NCBI GenBank assembly: GCA_036971475.1
Contig: JBAIZL010000376.1
Span: 591,501 to 655,500 of the forward strand
Direction of reading: 5' to 3'
Length of the DNA: 64,000 bases
Source of the DNA: Prosapia bicincta
Taxonomy: Eukaryota > Arthropoda > Insecta > Hemiptera > Cercopidae
The position numbers and the translations under genes were made by a program. The notes under the pieces were generated by a model. It worked only from the letters and a program-made list of their open reading frames with translations. It was not told where the DNA came from and did not search any database. Every line of letters starts with the position of its first letter. The stretch's first letter is position 1. Positions 21,964 to 37,398 of this stretch are shown in pieces.

Positions 21964-23602
21964 ATCAGTCAACGGAAAGCTACTCACTACTCCCAGAATC
22001 GTAGCTACAACACTAAGCTTGCATAGCACATCTGTAAGCACTCTAGTCGTCTCCTCATCTGAGAGCAAAGGCAATCGACCAACACCTGCCGAGGTGCCCC
22101 ACTGCTGATGAATGGACGGTTTCTACGAACGCTTCACTCTAGCAGAGCTGGATATCGCCCTAAACTCTATAAAAAAGGCAAATCAGCCGGCCCAGACAAA
22201 ATTTTCTCAGATTTGCTGCGTCATCTTGGTTTTGGAGCAAAAAGCACCTATTAGAAGCTCTCATGGATGAGAGGTGGACGAGAGGATGGACGGAGGAGAA
22301 AGGCAGAAGTCATTCCGTTGCTAAAGGAAGGTAAATCAGCATGCGACCTAGCCAGCTATAGGCCATAGCCCTATATCTCTTGGAGAGTTTCTGGAAAAAT
22401 ATGAGCAATTATGAAAAACCAAGCTAGGCTTAGGTAGCATCGCTCTACAAACATCCAAATTATTAAGTGTACCCAGTTGGTCAAGGATGTTTCTCACAAC
22501 AAGCAATCCACTCCTGCTGTACTTGTTGACTTTAGGGCAGCATATGATAAAATTGGGCACCAAAAGCTTTTAAAGGAACTCAATTTATTAAGAGTCAAGG
22601 AGCATATGGCCAAATGGATACGTAGCTTCCTCTCAAATCGTTGGATTAGGTGTGAATTCCTTACATTGAAATCTCCCCTTCAAAAAACAGAAACAAGGCC
22701 TTTCACAAAGGGCAGTTATGAGCTTTTCAACTTGATGATAAACGACCTTGAATCCACTCTTGAATAATTTCTAAGAGTGCGATGATTTTTCTTCACGGAC
22801 AACGTAACCCTTTGGGCGACCAGTATTAATATACAAGCACCAAAAGAGGCCATAAACACAACCATGTTGAAGCTCAAAGAATGGGCGGCCCAAGATAAGA
22901 ATGGGTGGCTCAACTGGTCATATCACAGCTCAACTGTTCAAACAAGTCCCTTTCAGATCAGCTACTCCGGGAAAACGTTCGCTTTTCAAATACCTGGGAG
23001 TCGCATTGGATACTAAACTGTCATGGAAAGATCACAGCAAGTCCACCGCCGATTAAATGAACAAACGCATTAACTTCTTAAAAACACTGACAGCCACAAA
23101 ATGAGGTCCTACGCAAGATGTTCGGCCAGTGCTTAAGTACGGCAGGAAAGGGATATATACAGCGTGCAGCTCTAATCTAGCAAGGCTTGAGATTGTACAA
23201 AATAATTCTCTGAGAACTATTACTGGAGCAGCGAAGTCCACCCCTACCACTGCAATCAAGCTTTAAACCGAAGTCGAGCCGCTGGCAGCAAGGCGGGGTA
23301 AAAGTCTCCTCAAGTTTTGGGAGCGAGCCAGGAGGGTAGATGGAGCCTTCTGGGAAGCCTGTAGACCATCCACTGTGCGCCTCAAGATGCAGTTATCAAC
23401 CTTCTATCAAGTCCATAACACTAAGGTCAAATATCAGATACCACAATTAAACCCCAGCCACTCAGTAACTATATAACTAGTGTACAAAACCTTCCCAACA
23501 CCTCTACAAAGCTTCTAAACTTCAGCATGAAAAAATCAGTATCAACGCCACAAGCACTAAAGGCTCATACTCCTTTCAAATTATATTGGAACGTTTGAAC
23601 TA
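21964..23602 (+). pseudogene. Broken non-LTR retrotransposon, copy C
   Basis: This third LINE copy starts inside the RT linker because the duplication breakpoint cuts it. It holds the best RT fragment of the three: 22477-22767 reads AVLVDFRAAYDKIGHQKLLK, then HMAKWIRSFLSNRWIRCEF. After it come the degraded FTDN box and the thumb region with the LGVALDTKLSWK phrase. Stops and frameshifts match those of the other copies. Confidence 0.8.
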
Positions 23603-24339
23603 CAGTAAAACCTCTCATGTCCGGATAACGTATAATCCGGATATGGGAGGATTATGTAATATAGCACGTTTGTAGTACATAGCTACAGCCATTCGAGTAC
23701 ATGTATGATTATTTTAATTAAATAAGTTGCAAGTGTTGTAGATTTTAATTATATATTATTAGCCATGTAGAACTATTCTTACAATTTACATACATTGCTA
23801 TACATACAATTCCATAATACAGTAATGTCCATATATATGTACATTAGCGCCAACACTGTTTATGTATTTACAACTAGGAATGTTTCGGAGAAGATCAACG
23901 ATATTTTCACATCATTGTTTTATGATCCATCAGTTTTTGCCATCATTAAATTAGTGATATCGGCCTGATTGCACCCCATGCTGTAGCAATCCATAAAGCG
24001 AGATCTAGCAAGCGCCGTTATAATTGTTAAGAGCTTACGGTGATATAGAAAATACATTCATTTTTCTTTTCCGCCATCGCGTATATTGTAGATTGCAAAT
24101 TCAAGGTAACAGAGGTAACTAAATTACCTAATTACACAAACGTCTGTAGAATATCTATAACCTGAACGATACGGAGACTTTAAAACAACTAGATGAGACA
24201 AGAAAGAACAAAAAGCCGACTATTAGCGCCAGAGAACTGGCCAGATGGAAAAAAGTGCTCACTTCATATTTTCATATTACGTCCTGGTATCAGATGTTCC
24301 GGATATGAGAAGGCCAGATATGAGGGGTTCTGTTTGACG
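23603..24339. mobile_element. TIR element, internally deleted, copy C
   Basis: Same structure and same internal deletion breakpoint as 10479-11213, so the deletion preceded the B/C duplication. TA precedes the left end. Confidence 0.7.
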
Positions 24340-26390
<2,051 letters not shown>

Positions 26391-26397
26391 ACATGCG

Positions 26398-26426
26398 ACA
26401 CACACACACACACACATAGAGAGAGA

Positions 26427-26486
<60 letters not shown>
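26398..26486. repeat. Compound microsatellite (CA, GA, TG, TA)
   Basis: The counterpart of 13228-13369, shorter and without the CG alternation. Confidence 0.9.
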
Positions 26487-26491
<5 letters not shown>

Positions 26492-26769
26492 ATAACTGCT
26501 AATTATAATATATTTCTTTTCCTAAATAAATACATTTCCCCATGCATTTCTAGCATACAAAATCGATCGGTAGATTACCCTATATCAAATGAAATACCTT
26601 TCTATGAAATTCTGGAGTGTTGTAGCCCATGTAAGTCTTTTAGAACTTCTAGATGCTTCCTCAGAGATGGCCATTTAAAGGGTTCGTTTGTGACGGAGAG
26701 AGAAAGAGAATAATAGATAGACACAGAGGGAACGGGTACAAAGATATCAATATATTCTACTTCTAGTCC

Positions 26770-26774
<5 letters not shown>

Positions 26775-26830
<56 letters not shown>
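26775..26830. repeat. (TA)n microsatellite
   Basis: About 27 TA units, bordering the fold-back as in unit B. Confidence 0.95.
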
Positions 26831-26835
<5 letters not shown>

Positions 26836-26889
26836 CAGGCATGTAGAAGGCTGTGAACTAGTAGAAGGAATTGTATAAAAAAATAGTAA

Positions 26890-27065
26890 ACAAACTCGCA
26901 AAATAATATATTCTAATGTCATACGCGTTTACATGACACGTCATCATCATCAGTGGTGACATCACTATAAATTTACAACTGGAACTGTACATTTGTAGTG
27001 GTCTGACTAATGATGATGACATAAGTAATCGAAACACGTATGATAATAAAGTATATTGTGTTATG
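26890..27065. repeat. Fold-back repeat with hammerhead-like core, family 1 (unit C)
   Basis: Copy of 13808-13995. CTAATGAT lies at 27007-27014, stem GATGAC/GTAATC at 27015-27030 and GAAA at 27031-27034. Confidence 0.55.
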
Positions 27066-27799
27066 TGTGCAATTATTTATTTATTAGTGTTCACTTTTAT
27101 TTTGTTTCAGTAATTTATTTACTTTATTTTCTATAGAAAAAAATTAATTAGCACTATATGAGATAAATATAACACCAGGTAAAATGAGGATTGTCATATC
27201 AAGAGCCTGGTTGTTTGGCAGTCGTAGGTAAACAGCTGCAACTGTTGTATTGATTTCACCGAACGCTGTCTGTATTGCGTGGCAGTCGCGACAGTACCAC
27301 TTAAGGAAGGAGAAATAACGACACAAATGCGACGTTTATCACTAGCAGGGTTAACGGAAAGTTCACTAAATACGTAACTTCATCCATCAAGCGGCAGAGA
27401 CAACTGTCCGGGGGATAAACTAATTTGCGCCAGCTCCAAGTGTCCTAATTTTTTAACATTTTGTCGCTTTGTCTTTAAATTTGTTTTCATCCAAATAAAA
27501 GGAAAGAATAAATACTTAATTATTGACTTGTGAAACGGAATCACCTTAAGTATAGAATGAGTTGCAACTTTTGTTGATACATCAAATTATGCTGATATTG
27601 TCAGATTGCTTGTTTTAGGATACAAAAATTACTATCTTTGACAATTATTCAAAATTGTTTAAGAAATGATTACATTAAATATTGCCTTTTAATTATTGCC
27701 GGTGTTGTATATAATCTCCTATCTCTAATAAACATATTCATTTTTAGATTAAATATAGTATCGAATCATTTTGTATGCTAGTATAGGTTAATTAATAAT

Positions 27800-28150
27800 T
27801 CGTCTTTAGCAAATATCAGTAAAGTTTCTTGTTGTAATCATCTTGAATTCACTGAACTATCAAGTAATTACTGTATAATTAGGTAAATACTTTATTATGT
27901 ACTTTTTGACGCGTTTCGGAACTATCGTTTCATTTACGAAGCTGACCCTCTACTGCCAGCGATCGCACAAGGTAAAAGATTGCGGTCATATCAACGTTTT
28001 AGATATTAACCAAGTAGATATGCCTGAAACCTTTTACCTTGCGAGACCACTGGCAGAAGAGGGTCAGCTTCGTAAATGAAATGATTCTTTCGAAACACTT
28101 CAGCAAGTACGTACTAAAGTATTCACTTAGTTATGCAATAATTATTTATA
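27800..28150. repeat. Penelope-type terminal palindrome (unit C)
   Basis: Copy of 14725-15060 with an extra short stretch near 28025-28040 that makes the inner arm pairing (GGTAAAAG / CTTTTACC) more complete. Confidence 0.6.
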
Positions 28151-28374
28151 GCAAATTGCAACTTACAGCAAACTTATAGCAAGTTATTAGGTTACATGTT
28201 AACATTTGATCACATATTAACTTTTAAATCAGGTAATATTTATGTGACTTTATGCAAAGATAGAATTGTTTTAAATCAGTCACCCAGTCCCATCTTAGTT
28301 TAAACGAAGAAAATCCTCTAGCTTTACACCACGTCTACCAGTCCCAACCGAATCAATATCCTTCTGAATTTAAA

Positions 28375-28600
28375 CACCCCCTCCTTTAACAGAGCTTTGA
28401 CACCAAACAATATTTTAGCAGGTTTTCAGGATACTGAGATCATGCCCTATAATCCAGAAATTTTAAATAATGAGGTTTTTTTTGTCAAGTTCCGTAGCTG
28501 ATCGTCCCCTTATTTTAAACGGTTCCTCAAGTAAACCTTTTTCACACCAAGACGTTCTACTTCAGTCAAGTCAAGAGTTAATCAATTACCAACAGCCCTG
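28375..28600 (+). pseudogene. Pogo/jerky-type transposase C-terminal relic (unit C)
   Basis: The same C-terminal phrase as 15290-15510 (NNILAGFQDTEIMPYNPE), here disrupted by a change in the T-run near 28478 that shifts the frame. Confidence 0.45.
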
Positions 28601-29436
28601 ATCCAGAATCTTACCTGCAGCCCCAAGAAGACAAACTGTGCACAGACCAAGAAAGTCAGTAAACTCTTCTGCTCGGTCAATTACTTAAATCTTGGATTTT
28701 ACTGCTACGAAATGGCGAAATGTAAGATTTTTTAATGTTTATTTATATCCTACACAGCTCTTTGAACACTCAATCACCGAAAATATGAAATTAATAATTT
28801 TTCATTCAATTATTACATCATTATTTGAGGAATGTATTTAATAAAGATTAATATTTATTGTAGATAATAATAAAATAGTGAGAGTAGCAATAAACATCCA
28901 TTAGAGGTTTACTAAATACAAACTTTTAAATCAGTTCTTTAAAAATTATAAGATAGGCCTAGAAAGATATCTTTTAAATATTAGATTAAAATACATAACG
29001 TATTATTATAGTTATATTGAATTACTTGTATTGAGATGTATCAACATTTAAAAAAGTTAATATATTTATCAACCGATTAAAACTATTCAATAATAATCTA
29101 CGTATAAAATGGCTGTTTTACAACACGACCTATAACACAAAATCAGCTGTGTCATGAAACATATGCTGTGAGATACGCGTTTCAGAAGAGCGTGACGCGA
29201 AAACAATGATTTAATCTCGTATTTTGTTCACTGCGCGTGAAGTGTTTTGTTCACTGTGTTATCACTTCGAAAATTCTATAACGGAAGAAATCCCCCCCCT
29301 CAAAAACCTAACAAAAAGGCTCCCTACTTAACTGTCAGGGCTCAGCACTCGTGTTATCTTTTTCCATATATCACGTTTTTACGTATACCTTATCCTCCTT
29401 AACTGATACATAGGACAGAGCTCCTGATTATGAAAC
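28601..29436. other. Duplicate of 15.5-16.3 kb, no gene recognised
   Basis: Noncoding, matches unit B. Confidence 0.5.
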
Positions 29437-29442
29437 CAAAGT

Positions 29443-29469
29443 TACTGGGTTCGATTCCCGGTAGTGCCA
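29443..29469 (+). repeat. tRNA-like T-arm (unit C)
   Basis: Identical T-arm and acceptor strand to 16346-16372, with slightly different upstream bases. Still no complete cloverleaf. Confidence 0.4.
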
Positions 29470-29739
29470 AAGAATTTTAGTTTGCTTTTCCAGCACCAGA
29501 TCGACCCATCCTGTGACAATTAGTATCCAGGGTCAAGCATAGGATATTATTAGACGGTTGAAGCTTATTTATTATCTTTCTCCGTTTACGTACGGCACAA
29601 AAAATGGATTTCTACCAAGTCTCTCATAAACCAAAGAAAAGGTGGAGTTTTTACAATCCTTCTTTCTTTACGTTGTTCTATAAATGAGTTTAGAATATAC
29701 CCACCTATTTATGACCTCAATTCATTGAAGTCTATCATT

Positions 29740-30310
29740 TTAATTCTGCCGAAAAACCATTCAGATTATCATCGCCGAACACAATACTTATAAAAATAAA
29801 CTAAACGAAACTTAATATCCTAAAACTAAAAACTACTCCCACTAACTATTGACTAAACACTGGATTAGATCATTTAATGTAGCGAAAGATAATTACTAAC
29901 ATTTAAATAAAATTTAACCAATTGAAAATTTTGAACATATTAAATTTTAATAAATAAATGTAGGTGGCGTAGGAAGTAGATGGCGCGGTTCACTAACCTT
30001 AACATTATCCCCTAGCACCACTTGTAAACTCCCTTGAAGATAGTTACATTTATATAAATCGGTCGACTCACCACACTCAAGCAGAACATGGTTGTGTGGT
30101 GGTACCTCCGCAAACAGACACAGTGATGGAGCCTCGTGTCGTATTAACGATCTATGCATTAACAAAGATTGGCCGGAGCGAAGATGAGTAACCCCCCCTT
30201 CATCTCTACGATTCGAGCGAACTGAAGCCCTTCAAGGACGGACGATGTTCTTGATTTTTCTAAGCTTCCATTCACAGTTTGCATTTCTCATTCCATCCTG
30301 GTAGATAGGA
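29740..30310 (-). pseudogene. I-like LINE, 3' fragment (unit C)
   Basis: Copy of 16655-17220. The open frame 29947-30165 keeps HRSLIRHEAPSLCLF and HVLLECGESTDLY. The C-run near 30190 differs in length, shifting the upstream frame. Confidence 0.75.
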
Positions 30311-31946
30311 AATTCGTGAGGACGTAATAACACGATCTTCCTCAATATTTCATATCAGGTGTTTTATGATTATACCTTAATCTCGCTTACGATTCTTTTC
30401 TATAAGGAAAACAATAGTAGTAACTAATGAACATAAAATCATTAGAAATAAGTGCGTAATAAATAATTAAAAATATAATGGCCAAAATGTTAGTGTTTAA
30501 CAGTATTAACAATTTTTACAATGAAAGAAAATAAACAAAATTGATTCATTAACATTTGACAGTTGGGAAACGCGTTAAATTAAATGTGTGTTTACTAAGT
30601 CTGTGGTGTGAAAATATTTTTCTGGAGACTTGTTCACAAAACACCACCTGCTTCACTCGATCTCCAAGAAATACAAAGAGAGACTGTGAAGACAAACACA
30701 CCCACGGTCGTCCAAACGACTATTGTCTAAGCCCGCGTGTGTACTCTGTAAATAAGGCTTCCGTAATTAATACGAACTCACCAAAGAAACGTCCCTTTAT
30801 TTTACTTCTAACGTCTCTCACATCATTTTCCTCTCCTGATTTTCGGGTTGTTCTTCCCAGATATATTTTTTCACCTCAATACAAGGTATGTCTGTTTTAG
30901 GGTCATAGTTATGCTTTGGTGAAAAATAAATCCTCTACGTGTTTAAGTAAATATTATAAATAGATGTTTTAAATTCATTATTTTAAAATTAATACTTCTA
31001 TAAATTAAGTATATTGTTTAAAGTCAGTAGTTTTTATTCTTTTGATCAATAAATTTTAAACATTTTAAAATTTTAAAATATTATTTTAAAATTAATACTT
31101 CTATAAATTAAGTATATTGTTTAAAGTCAGTAGTTTTTATTCTTTTGATCAATAAATTTTAAACATTTTATTATATATTCATTTTCTTCGCAGTTACGAA
31201 CATTGGTATATATTCGAGTACTCTCTTCTGCCTTTCCTAACTTTAAAACATTGCTATTTGTTGAAGCGTTTGGAATGTATCCACTCTTTCAATATCAAAA
31301 TCTATACTTTACAAAATAGAGACATACGGAACCAAGAACAATGTTCAAATGTTGAGAAAAACAGAAGAGCACATTCAAATGTATAATTATGAACATATTT
31401 CCTGATTACTGTATATGTTAGAATGGACTTGAAAACAGCAATCCCTATATAATCTAATTCCAAAAATTTACCTTCCTAAGTACATCCATGCACGTGTACT
31501 TTACTTTAGTTACAGTGGGTGTGACTATGATATTTAAGGTAAAACCTTCTGGTGGAATATATAGGGGAGGGGGATTATAGCATCGCATATCTTACCGAGC
31601 ACTTCAACGTAACCTGCTCTCTATCGGGGACATTCATAGTTACACCCCGATAAGAAGAAGGGTAGGAACGGTGTATAGAATTACGTAAAGTAGGGATAAA
31701 TACTGTAGTACAGGGAATATAGAAGAATATTAGCAGAACGAAGTGAGAACGGTCGCTTCCCTGGCCTAACCAGGGATTAAAAGAGGTGTAGTCATTACTA
31801 ACAACTGTTGTTGAGCTTTTACATGTTACATATAACTGTAGATATGAGCACTGTCAGTGAAAAACTTCGTACCAAATGTATTTTTTAAAATTTATTTTTT
31901 TAATGAAAACATTTGTGGTAAAGCATCATATGTAACAAAAAACCAT

Positions 31947-31950
<4 letters not shown>
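30311..31950. other. Duplicate of 17.2-18.8 kb, no gene recognised
   Basis: Noncoding. A local direct duplication of about 105 bp (31064-31168) repeats the sequence at about 30975-31063 and is absent from unit B. Confidence 0.5.
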
Positions 31951-32129
<179 letters not shown>

Positions 32130-32159
32130 ATGTATGTCTGTATGTAAGAATGTGTATAT

Positions 32160-33094
32160 ATACGCACACATAATTATGTAAAGTTGAATTTGTTTCTTAT
32201 TTTTACAACCGATAGATAACAGAATAAACTTATCAGGCGGCCATGACTGGTGAACAATCAATATTTAACACAGACTTACTTAAGATGGAATCGGAAATAG
32301 TTTGATCTTATCGATTAGTGTTGTTTCTTTACTTACAACCAAGAAACTTGCGTAGTTTCAGCACGGCCACCGTTAAGATAAGAACTTTGCCCGTTGCATG
32401 GATCCGTGACTTGATTGTCCATATCGTTACGAGGTACTAGGTTTCGTATATTTCCGTACAGAGCAACTTTACATAGGATTGATTAATGAACGTATTATTA
32501 CTTATAAAATTATAAATTAAATTATATATCATTTATAATACACTTAAATATAACACTAAAGTAGACAACAGAAAGAGAGAAATTTATTGCTTTTGTTGCT
32601 AAAATGTTCTACTTAGTGGAATTTCCCATAGGTGTAATTATTAACTTGATTATTTGTTTTGTCTAAGTATTATGAGTTTTACATATGCTAACGCCTTGCT
32701 TTATGGCTGTTATAAATATTCTGCTCTCAAAATACCACAAAACTAAATTAATTCCTATAACGTTGTGTTGAAATTAACTAGGTCATATGTAAGCCCGTTG
32801 CTGCGACTTGCTTTACAGTAAAGAGACGTCTTTGTACATTTTAATGTACTAGATTTGTGTATTAATTTTCATAAATTTACTTATAAAACCTGACTTTATT
32901 AAATAACTGAATTAGCGAATTATTCATGTCACATTATCTCTCCGAACAAGCTTGGTGTTAAAGTCTCCTTATATCATGTCTTGTGCATCCGCTACAGCAC
33001 GTCGTAGTAAATAAGGGATTAAGGGACACGCGGGATTTTGGAAAGAATAAAATGATCGCCTAGAGTTATGTTTGCGAATGTTTAGAGGACTTAT
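32160..33094. other. No recognised gene
   Basis: The left part (to about 32822) matches unit B; from there on the sequence is unique to unit C. No coding signal. Confidence 0.5.
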
Positions 33095-33095
33095 C

Positions 33096-33425
33096 TTTTT
33101 TCTTCCAGGCGAAAAACCTATCAAGGTTATCATCGCCTAACTAAAGTTATTTTAAATAATTATTTCAAAATAAAAATAACCAACTAAATAAAACAAAATA
33201 AAATAAATGTTTAATACTAAATGTAACTAAAACGAAAAAACTAAAATTATACATAATTTAAATATTATTAAATAGATTCAGGTGGCGTAAGAAAGCGATG
33301 ACACGGTCGATAGCCGTGACATCGTCCCTTAAAACCACCTTTAAACTACCTCGAAATCGTAACGTACATACAAATCGCTCAAGTCATCACAATCAAGCAG
33401 GATATGCTTGATTGTTATAAAACGT
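33096..33425 (-). mobile_element. I-like LINE, short 5'-truncated 3' end
   Basis: The minus strand matches the last 330 bp of the LINE at 35671: 3' UTR with GGCGAAAAACC and GGTTATCATCGCC phrases, then the end of the RNase H-distal domain (DLRGSLKVVL-like) to about 33424, where similarity stops. This is a typical 5'-truncated insertion. It is present in unit C only. Confidence 0.8.
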
Positions 33426-33892
33426 AGAAGATTCGGAGACTGTATGTAAGTAAGAGGCGAGGTTCTGGCTCGGGTTTAGTGGTTTTAAACTGTTTAGCTT
33501 CCTCCAAATTAGAGACGACTGTGTGAAATTTCAGCCTTGACTTGGCAAGTTGTCCCCTTGACACTTTAGCGGATCCTGGATGTAATATTATTTTACTTGC
33601 AGTAATATGGTCAACACAACAATGCCCGGACTGTCCCAGGGGTTTTGTTATGTTTGATTGGGCGATTTAGTTTATTTATCGCAACAAATGACTCGACACA
33701 AAGCTATTTCGTTGGCGTTGTTCAGTGGAAATGTTAGTGCTACCGACAGTAACTTACGTGGCCCGCCTGCATTATCATGGGTATTTCTAGAGTATTAAGG
33801 ACATCTGTTATCACATAATTGGAACATTGGAAAAATATAAGTTATTTATTATTTTTTTAAAATAAATACACCTATTTTATTTATACAAATAG
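33426..33892. other. No recognised feature
   Basis: Sequence unique to unit C with no identified domain. Confidence 0.45.
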
Positions 33893-34633
33893 TTTTAAAA
33901 AAATACTTAACTAAGTTAATACGTAATTGCCCACTTGCTGACGCGTTTCAAAACATTCGTTCCTTTTACGAAGCTAACCCTCTACTGACCACATAGGTTA
34001 TTTGTAAAGGGTCTAACGGAAATTCAAGACATCCACATACCACACAACTGCCTCACTTGACATAAAAAAACCTTTACACTAATGTGCCAATAGAACAAAC
34101 ACTCCACATACTAAAAAATATGCTCACAGTAAACAACACTCCACATAAACTCAGACATGACATAATCACACTCACTAAACTCATCACATCACAAAAACTA
34201 CTTCACATACCAACACAAATTCTACACACAAAAAGATGGCCTCCCTATGGATTCCCCCATCTCAGGGATCCTAGTAGAAATATTCCTACACCATATCGAA
34301 CAACAATACATTCTACAGGACAGTAATCACACACATGAAATAATTTATTACCATAGATATGTAGATGACATTTTATTATTATACAACGGCAAATCAAATA
34401 ACTACACAATTACATTAATACCATTCACCAAAACCTTACATTTACCCTCGAATTAGAAGAAAACAATAAAATAAACTTTCTAGACCTTACCATCACCAAA
34501 CATAACACCAGACATAATTTCAAAATATACAGAAAACCAACAACTACCGATATTGTCATACATAATACATCTAAACACCCCACACAACACAAACACGTTG
34601 CATTTAATCATATGTTACACTGCCCAATCAATA
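33893..34633 (+). pseudogene. Penelope-like element, left part with RT (unit C)
   Basis: The left terminal repeat (about 33893-33997) is the inverse of 43264-43365. Then follow the same RT fragments as in unit B: ITSQKLLHIP, KDGLPMDSPISGILVE-type frame at 34247-34456 and YRYVDDILLLYNG. One-base changes split the frame near 34195. The TA at 34632-34633 is the insertion point of the pogo-like element, and the Penelope sequence resumes at 42953. Confidence 0.8.
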
Positions 34634-35023
34634 GGGTAAGTCCGGGATAGATGGTCATACGGGAGAGATGGCCAACGCCTGTAATTTTTACACTATTCGT
34701 TGTAGAGCGCTGCCGGTCAGTTAACAGGTGATTAGTAATGTGATTGAGTGTTGCTGCTACGGAGGACTCTTTATTTGAATATAAAGTAAGTAAAATCTGT
34801 GATTTTAATTTTCAATATACCAGAAAATTATATAGTATCTCGTAACATTTCGATTAAAACATGTCTTTGGTTGGGAATAGCGAGGGCACCTTTAGGTTTA
34901 GAGTAGTTTAGATCTAACTGCATACCGGTACGTAGGTTTTGTTTACGTTTGCGTCTACCATGATTGCTGACGCGCTATGGCCGTCTCTCCCGGTAAATTT
35001 TGAGATTATCGTTATGTTTTTAG

Positions 35024-35655
35024 ATGCCAAATAAGTACATTCCAAAGGCTGGATCTTCTAGAGGATCATGGAAAGAAGAAGATCTTAAAAATGCAATCAA
35101 TAAAGTAAATATTAATGGTTATTCGGTGAGAAAAGCATCTATGGAGTTTAACATTCCAAGGAAAACTCTTGAAAGGAAATTAAAAACTGGCTGTGACTCC
35201 AAAATTGCAATGGGCCCTAGTTCATGTTTGGGTACAGCTAATGAATTGCGACTTGTCAACCACATAAAAAAATGCAAGCTCATGGATTTCCTTTAACGAG
35301 AGACTGTGTTCGAAGCATAGCTTATAATTCTGCTGTGAACCTCGGTCTGAAACATAAATTTAATAACGAAAAAGGTAAGGCAGGTTACGATTGGTTACAA
35401 CTTTTTATGTCTCGACCTCCAGATCTAAGTGTGCGAAAATCTGAAGGGGTATCTTTGGCCAGAAGACAGGGAATGAATCGGAAGGAAGTGAAGGAATATT
35501 TCAACTTACTTTCAACCCTAATGGAAGAAAATTATATGTTTAATAAACAGGGAGTATATTTAACATGGATGAGTCGGGCTTCAGTTAAACAGCCTACCAG
35601 GTGCTGTTGTAGCTGAAAAAGGGGCAAAAACAGTTCCTGTGATTACTTCGTCAGA
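35024..35655 (+). pseudogene. Pogo-like transposase, N-terminal half
   Basis: The frame starting at 35024 gives the psq-type DNA-binding domain (SRGSWKEEDLKNAINKVN, YSVRKASMEFNIPRKTLER). A length change in an A-run near 35265-35272 shifts the frame, and the next segment (35272-35616) continues with HGFPLTRDCVRSIAYNSAVN, GYDWLQLFMSRPPDLSVRK and a CENP-B-type HTH region. The first catalytic motif MDESGF is visible near 35563 in a shifted frame. It is then cut by the I-like LINE at 35671. The gene continues at 41304. Confidence 0.85.
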
Positions 35656-35657
35656 AA

Positions 35658-35670
35658 AGGAGAAACTATT
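35658..35670. repeat. Target-site duplication of the I-like LINE (left)
   Basis: AGGAGAAACTATT, repeated exactly at 41291-41303, with the LINE between them. Unit B has one uninterrupted copy at this place (about 21917-21929). Confidence 0.95.
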
Positions 35671-35829
35671 TTTTTTCCAGGCGAAAAACCAATCAAGGTT
35701 ATCATCGATTAACTAAAAATTTTTTAAATAATTATTTCAAAATAAAACTAACCAACTAAACAAAATAAAATAAAATGAATGTTTAATACTAATTGTAACT
35801 AAACGAAAGAAACTAAAATTATACATAAT

Positions 35830-37398
35830 TTAAATATTATTAAATAGATTCAGGTGGCGTAAGAAAGCGATGAGACGGTCGATAGCCGTGACATCGTCCC
35901 TTAAAACCACCTTTAAACTACCTCGAAGATCGTAAAGTACATACAGATCGCTCAACTCATCACAATCAAGCAGGATATGCTTGATTATAATATTGCTTCT
36001 ACAAAACGGACATAGTGGTGGATCCTCATGTCGCATCAACCATCCATGCGTTAACAAAGAGTGGCCGATGCGAAGTCGAGTAACCACCACTTCCTACCTA
36101 CGATTCGAACGAACAGATGTCCTCCATGGTCGGACGGTATTTTTGATGTCCCTCAGCTTGTTTCTATTTACATTTTGCCATTCTTCATTCCAAACAGAGA
36201 ATAGTATAGTTTTAACATTGCATACAAAATCTGATGCCATCACACTTTGTGTCGATGGCAACATACCTGTAGCTAATTTTGCACCTTCATCTGCTTTAGT
36301 GTTTCCGAATATTCCACAGTGACCAGGCACCCAGAGAAATGACACCTCGACACCTCGTAATTGGAGCCTGTGTATAGAGCACAAGATGTCTCCAACTAAA
36401 GGGTTCTTAGTGTACATTTCCTGAATAGCCTGGAGAGCACTTTTGGAATCACAACACACAAGGTATTTAGATTTTGCAGACGGAATTAATCTTAAAGCTT
36501 GGAAAATTGCATATAGTTCTGCAGTAAAAACGCTAGAGGCTGAGGGCAATCCGTAAGTGAAGGTTTGTCCTTCCATATAAAATGCACAACCTATCCCATT
36601 GTCCAGTTTTGAACCGTCTGTGAATATAGTCACAGTATGTTGGTGAGTTTGTTGAATCTGCAAAAACTCCTGACGATAAATAACGTCAAGAGTATTGTGA
36701 TTTAGGTACATGGACAATGAGAAGTCACATTTTGGCTTTTGTATTGTCCATGGAGGGACGTAGCATGATGTTCGTTCGAATATAGGTGGATGTTCTAAAT
36801 TTAGATTATTAAAAATGCGCAACGTTCTTATTCCGAAGGGAGCAGTTGAACGTTGACGCACATTGTAACGATCCTCGAGGTGGTTATCAAAAACTGCTTT
36901 GAATGCCGGATGTTTAGGTTTACTTCGAAGACCAGTGTAATAAGAAATTTGTAGCATTTGACGTCGCATAGAGAGAGATGGTTCTCCAGCTTCAACTAGA
37001 AGGCTGGAGATTGGGCTTGATCTAAAAGCACCAGTAGAAAGTCTAAGACAAGCGTGATGTATTGAATCCAGGAGTTTCAGAACCGTAGGTCGAGCAGATG
37101 AATAGGCTATACAGCCGTAATCTATGCGCGATCTTACAACGGCGCGATAGAAACGGAGCATACAGGTTCTGTCTGCTCCCCAATTTGTACCACTTAGAAC
37201 TCTCAAGATATCCAATATCTTGCTGCACCGGGTCCTCAAATCACGCACATGCGGACTCCATGAAAGTCTTTTATCTAATAAAAGACCCACAAATCTCACA
37301 TTATCCGCGGTCTGAAGCAGCGTACCATCAAGATAAAGGATAGGTTGCTGGTGTTGCCTGCGAGGACTAAATGCTATACACTGGGTCTTAGAAGCCAA
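35830..37398 (-). pseudogene. LINE ORF2 part 3: thumb, RNase H and C-terminal knuckle
   Basis: The frame 37398-36094 carries the thumb (VRFVGLLLDKRLSWSPHV; CMLRFYRAVVRSRIDYGC) and an RNase H domain with TIFTDGSKLDNG (catalytic D), VFTAELYAI (E), YLVCCDSKSALQAI (D) and SFLWVPGHCGIFGNTKADEGAK (final D). At 36092-36094 a TAG stop replaces the GAG present in the copy at 49.1 kb. The last 86 codons continue in the same frame to 35830: RLRIGHSLLTHGWLMRHEDP and a CPFCRSN...KHILLDC zinc-knuckle-like motif. Confidence 0.9.

Noticed and set aside
33426..33892. Possible Gag-like frame on the minus strand
   Set aside because: A short open stretch rich in K and E has no knuckle or known motif.
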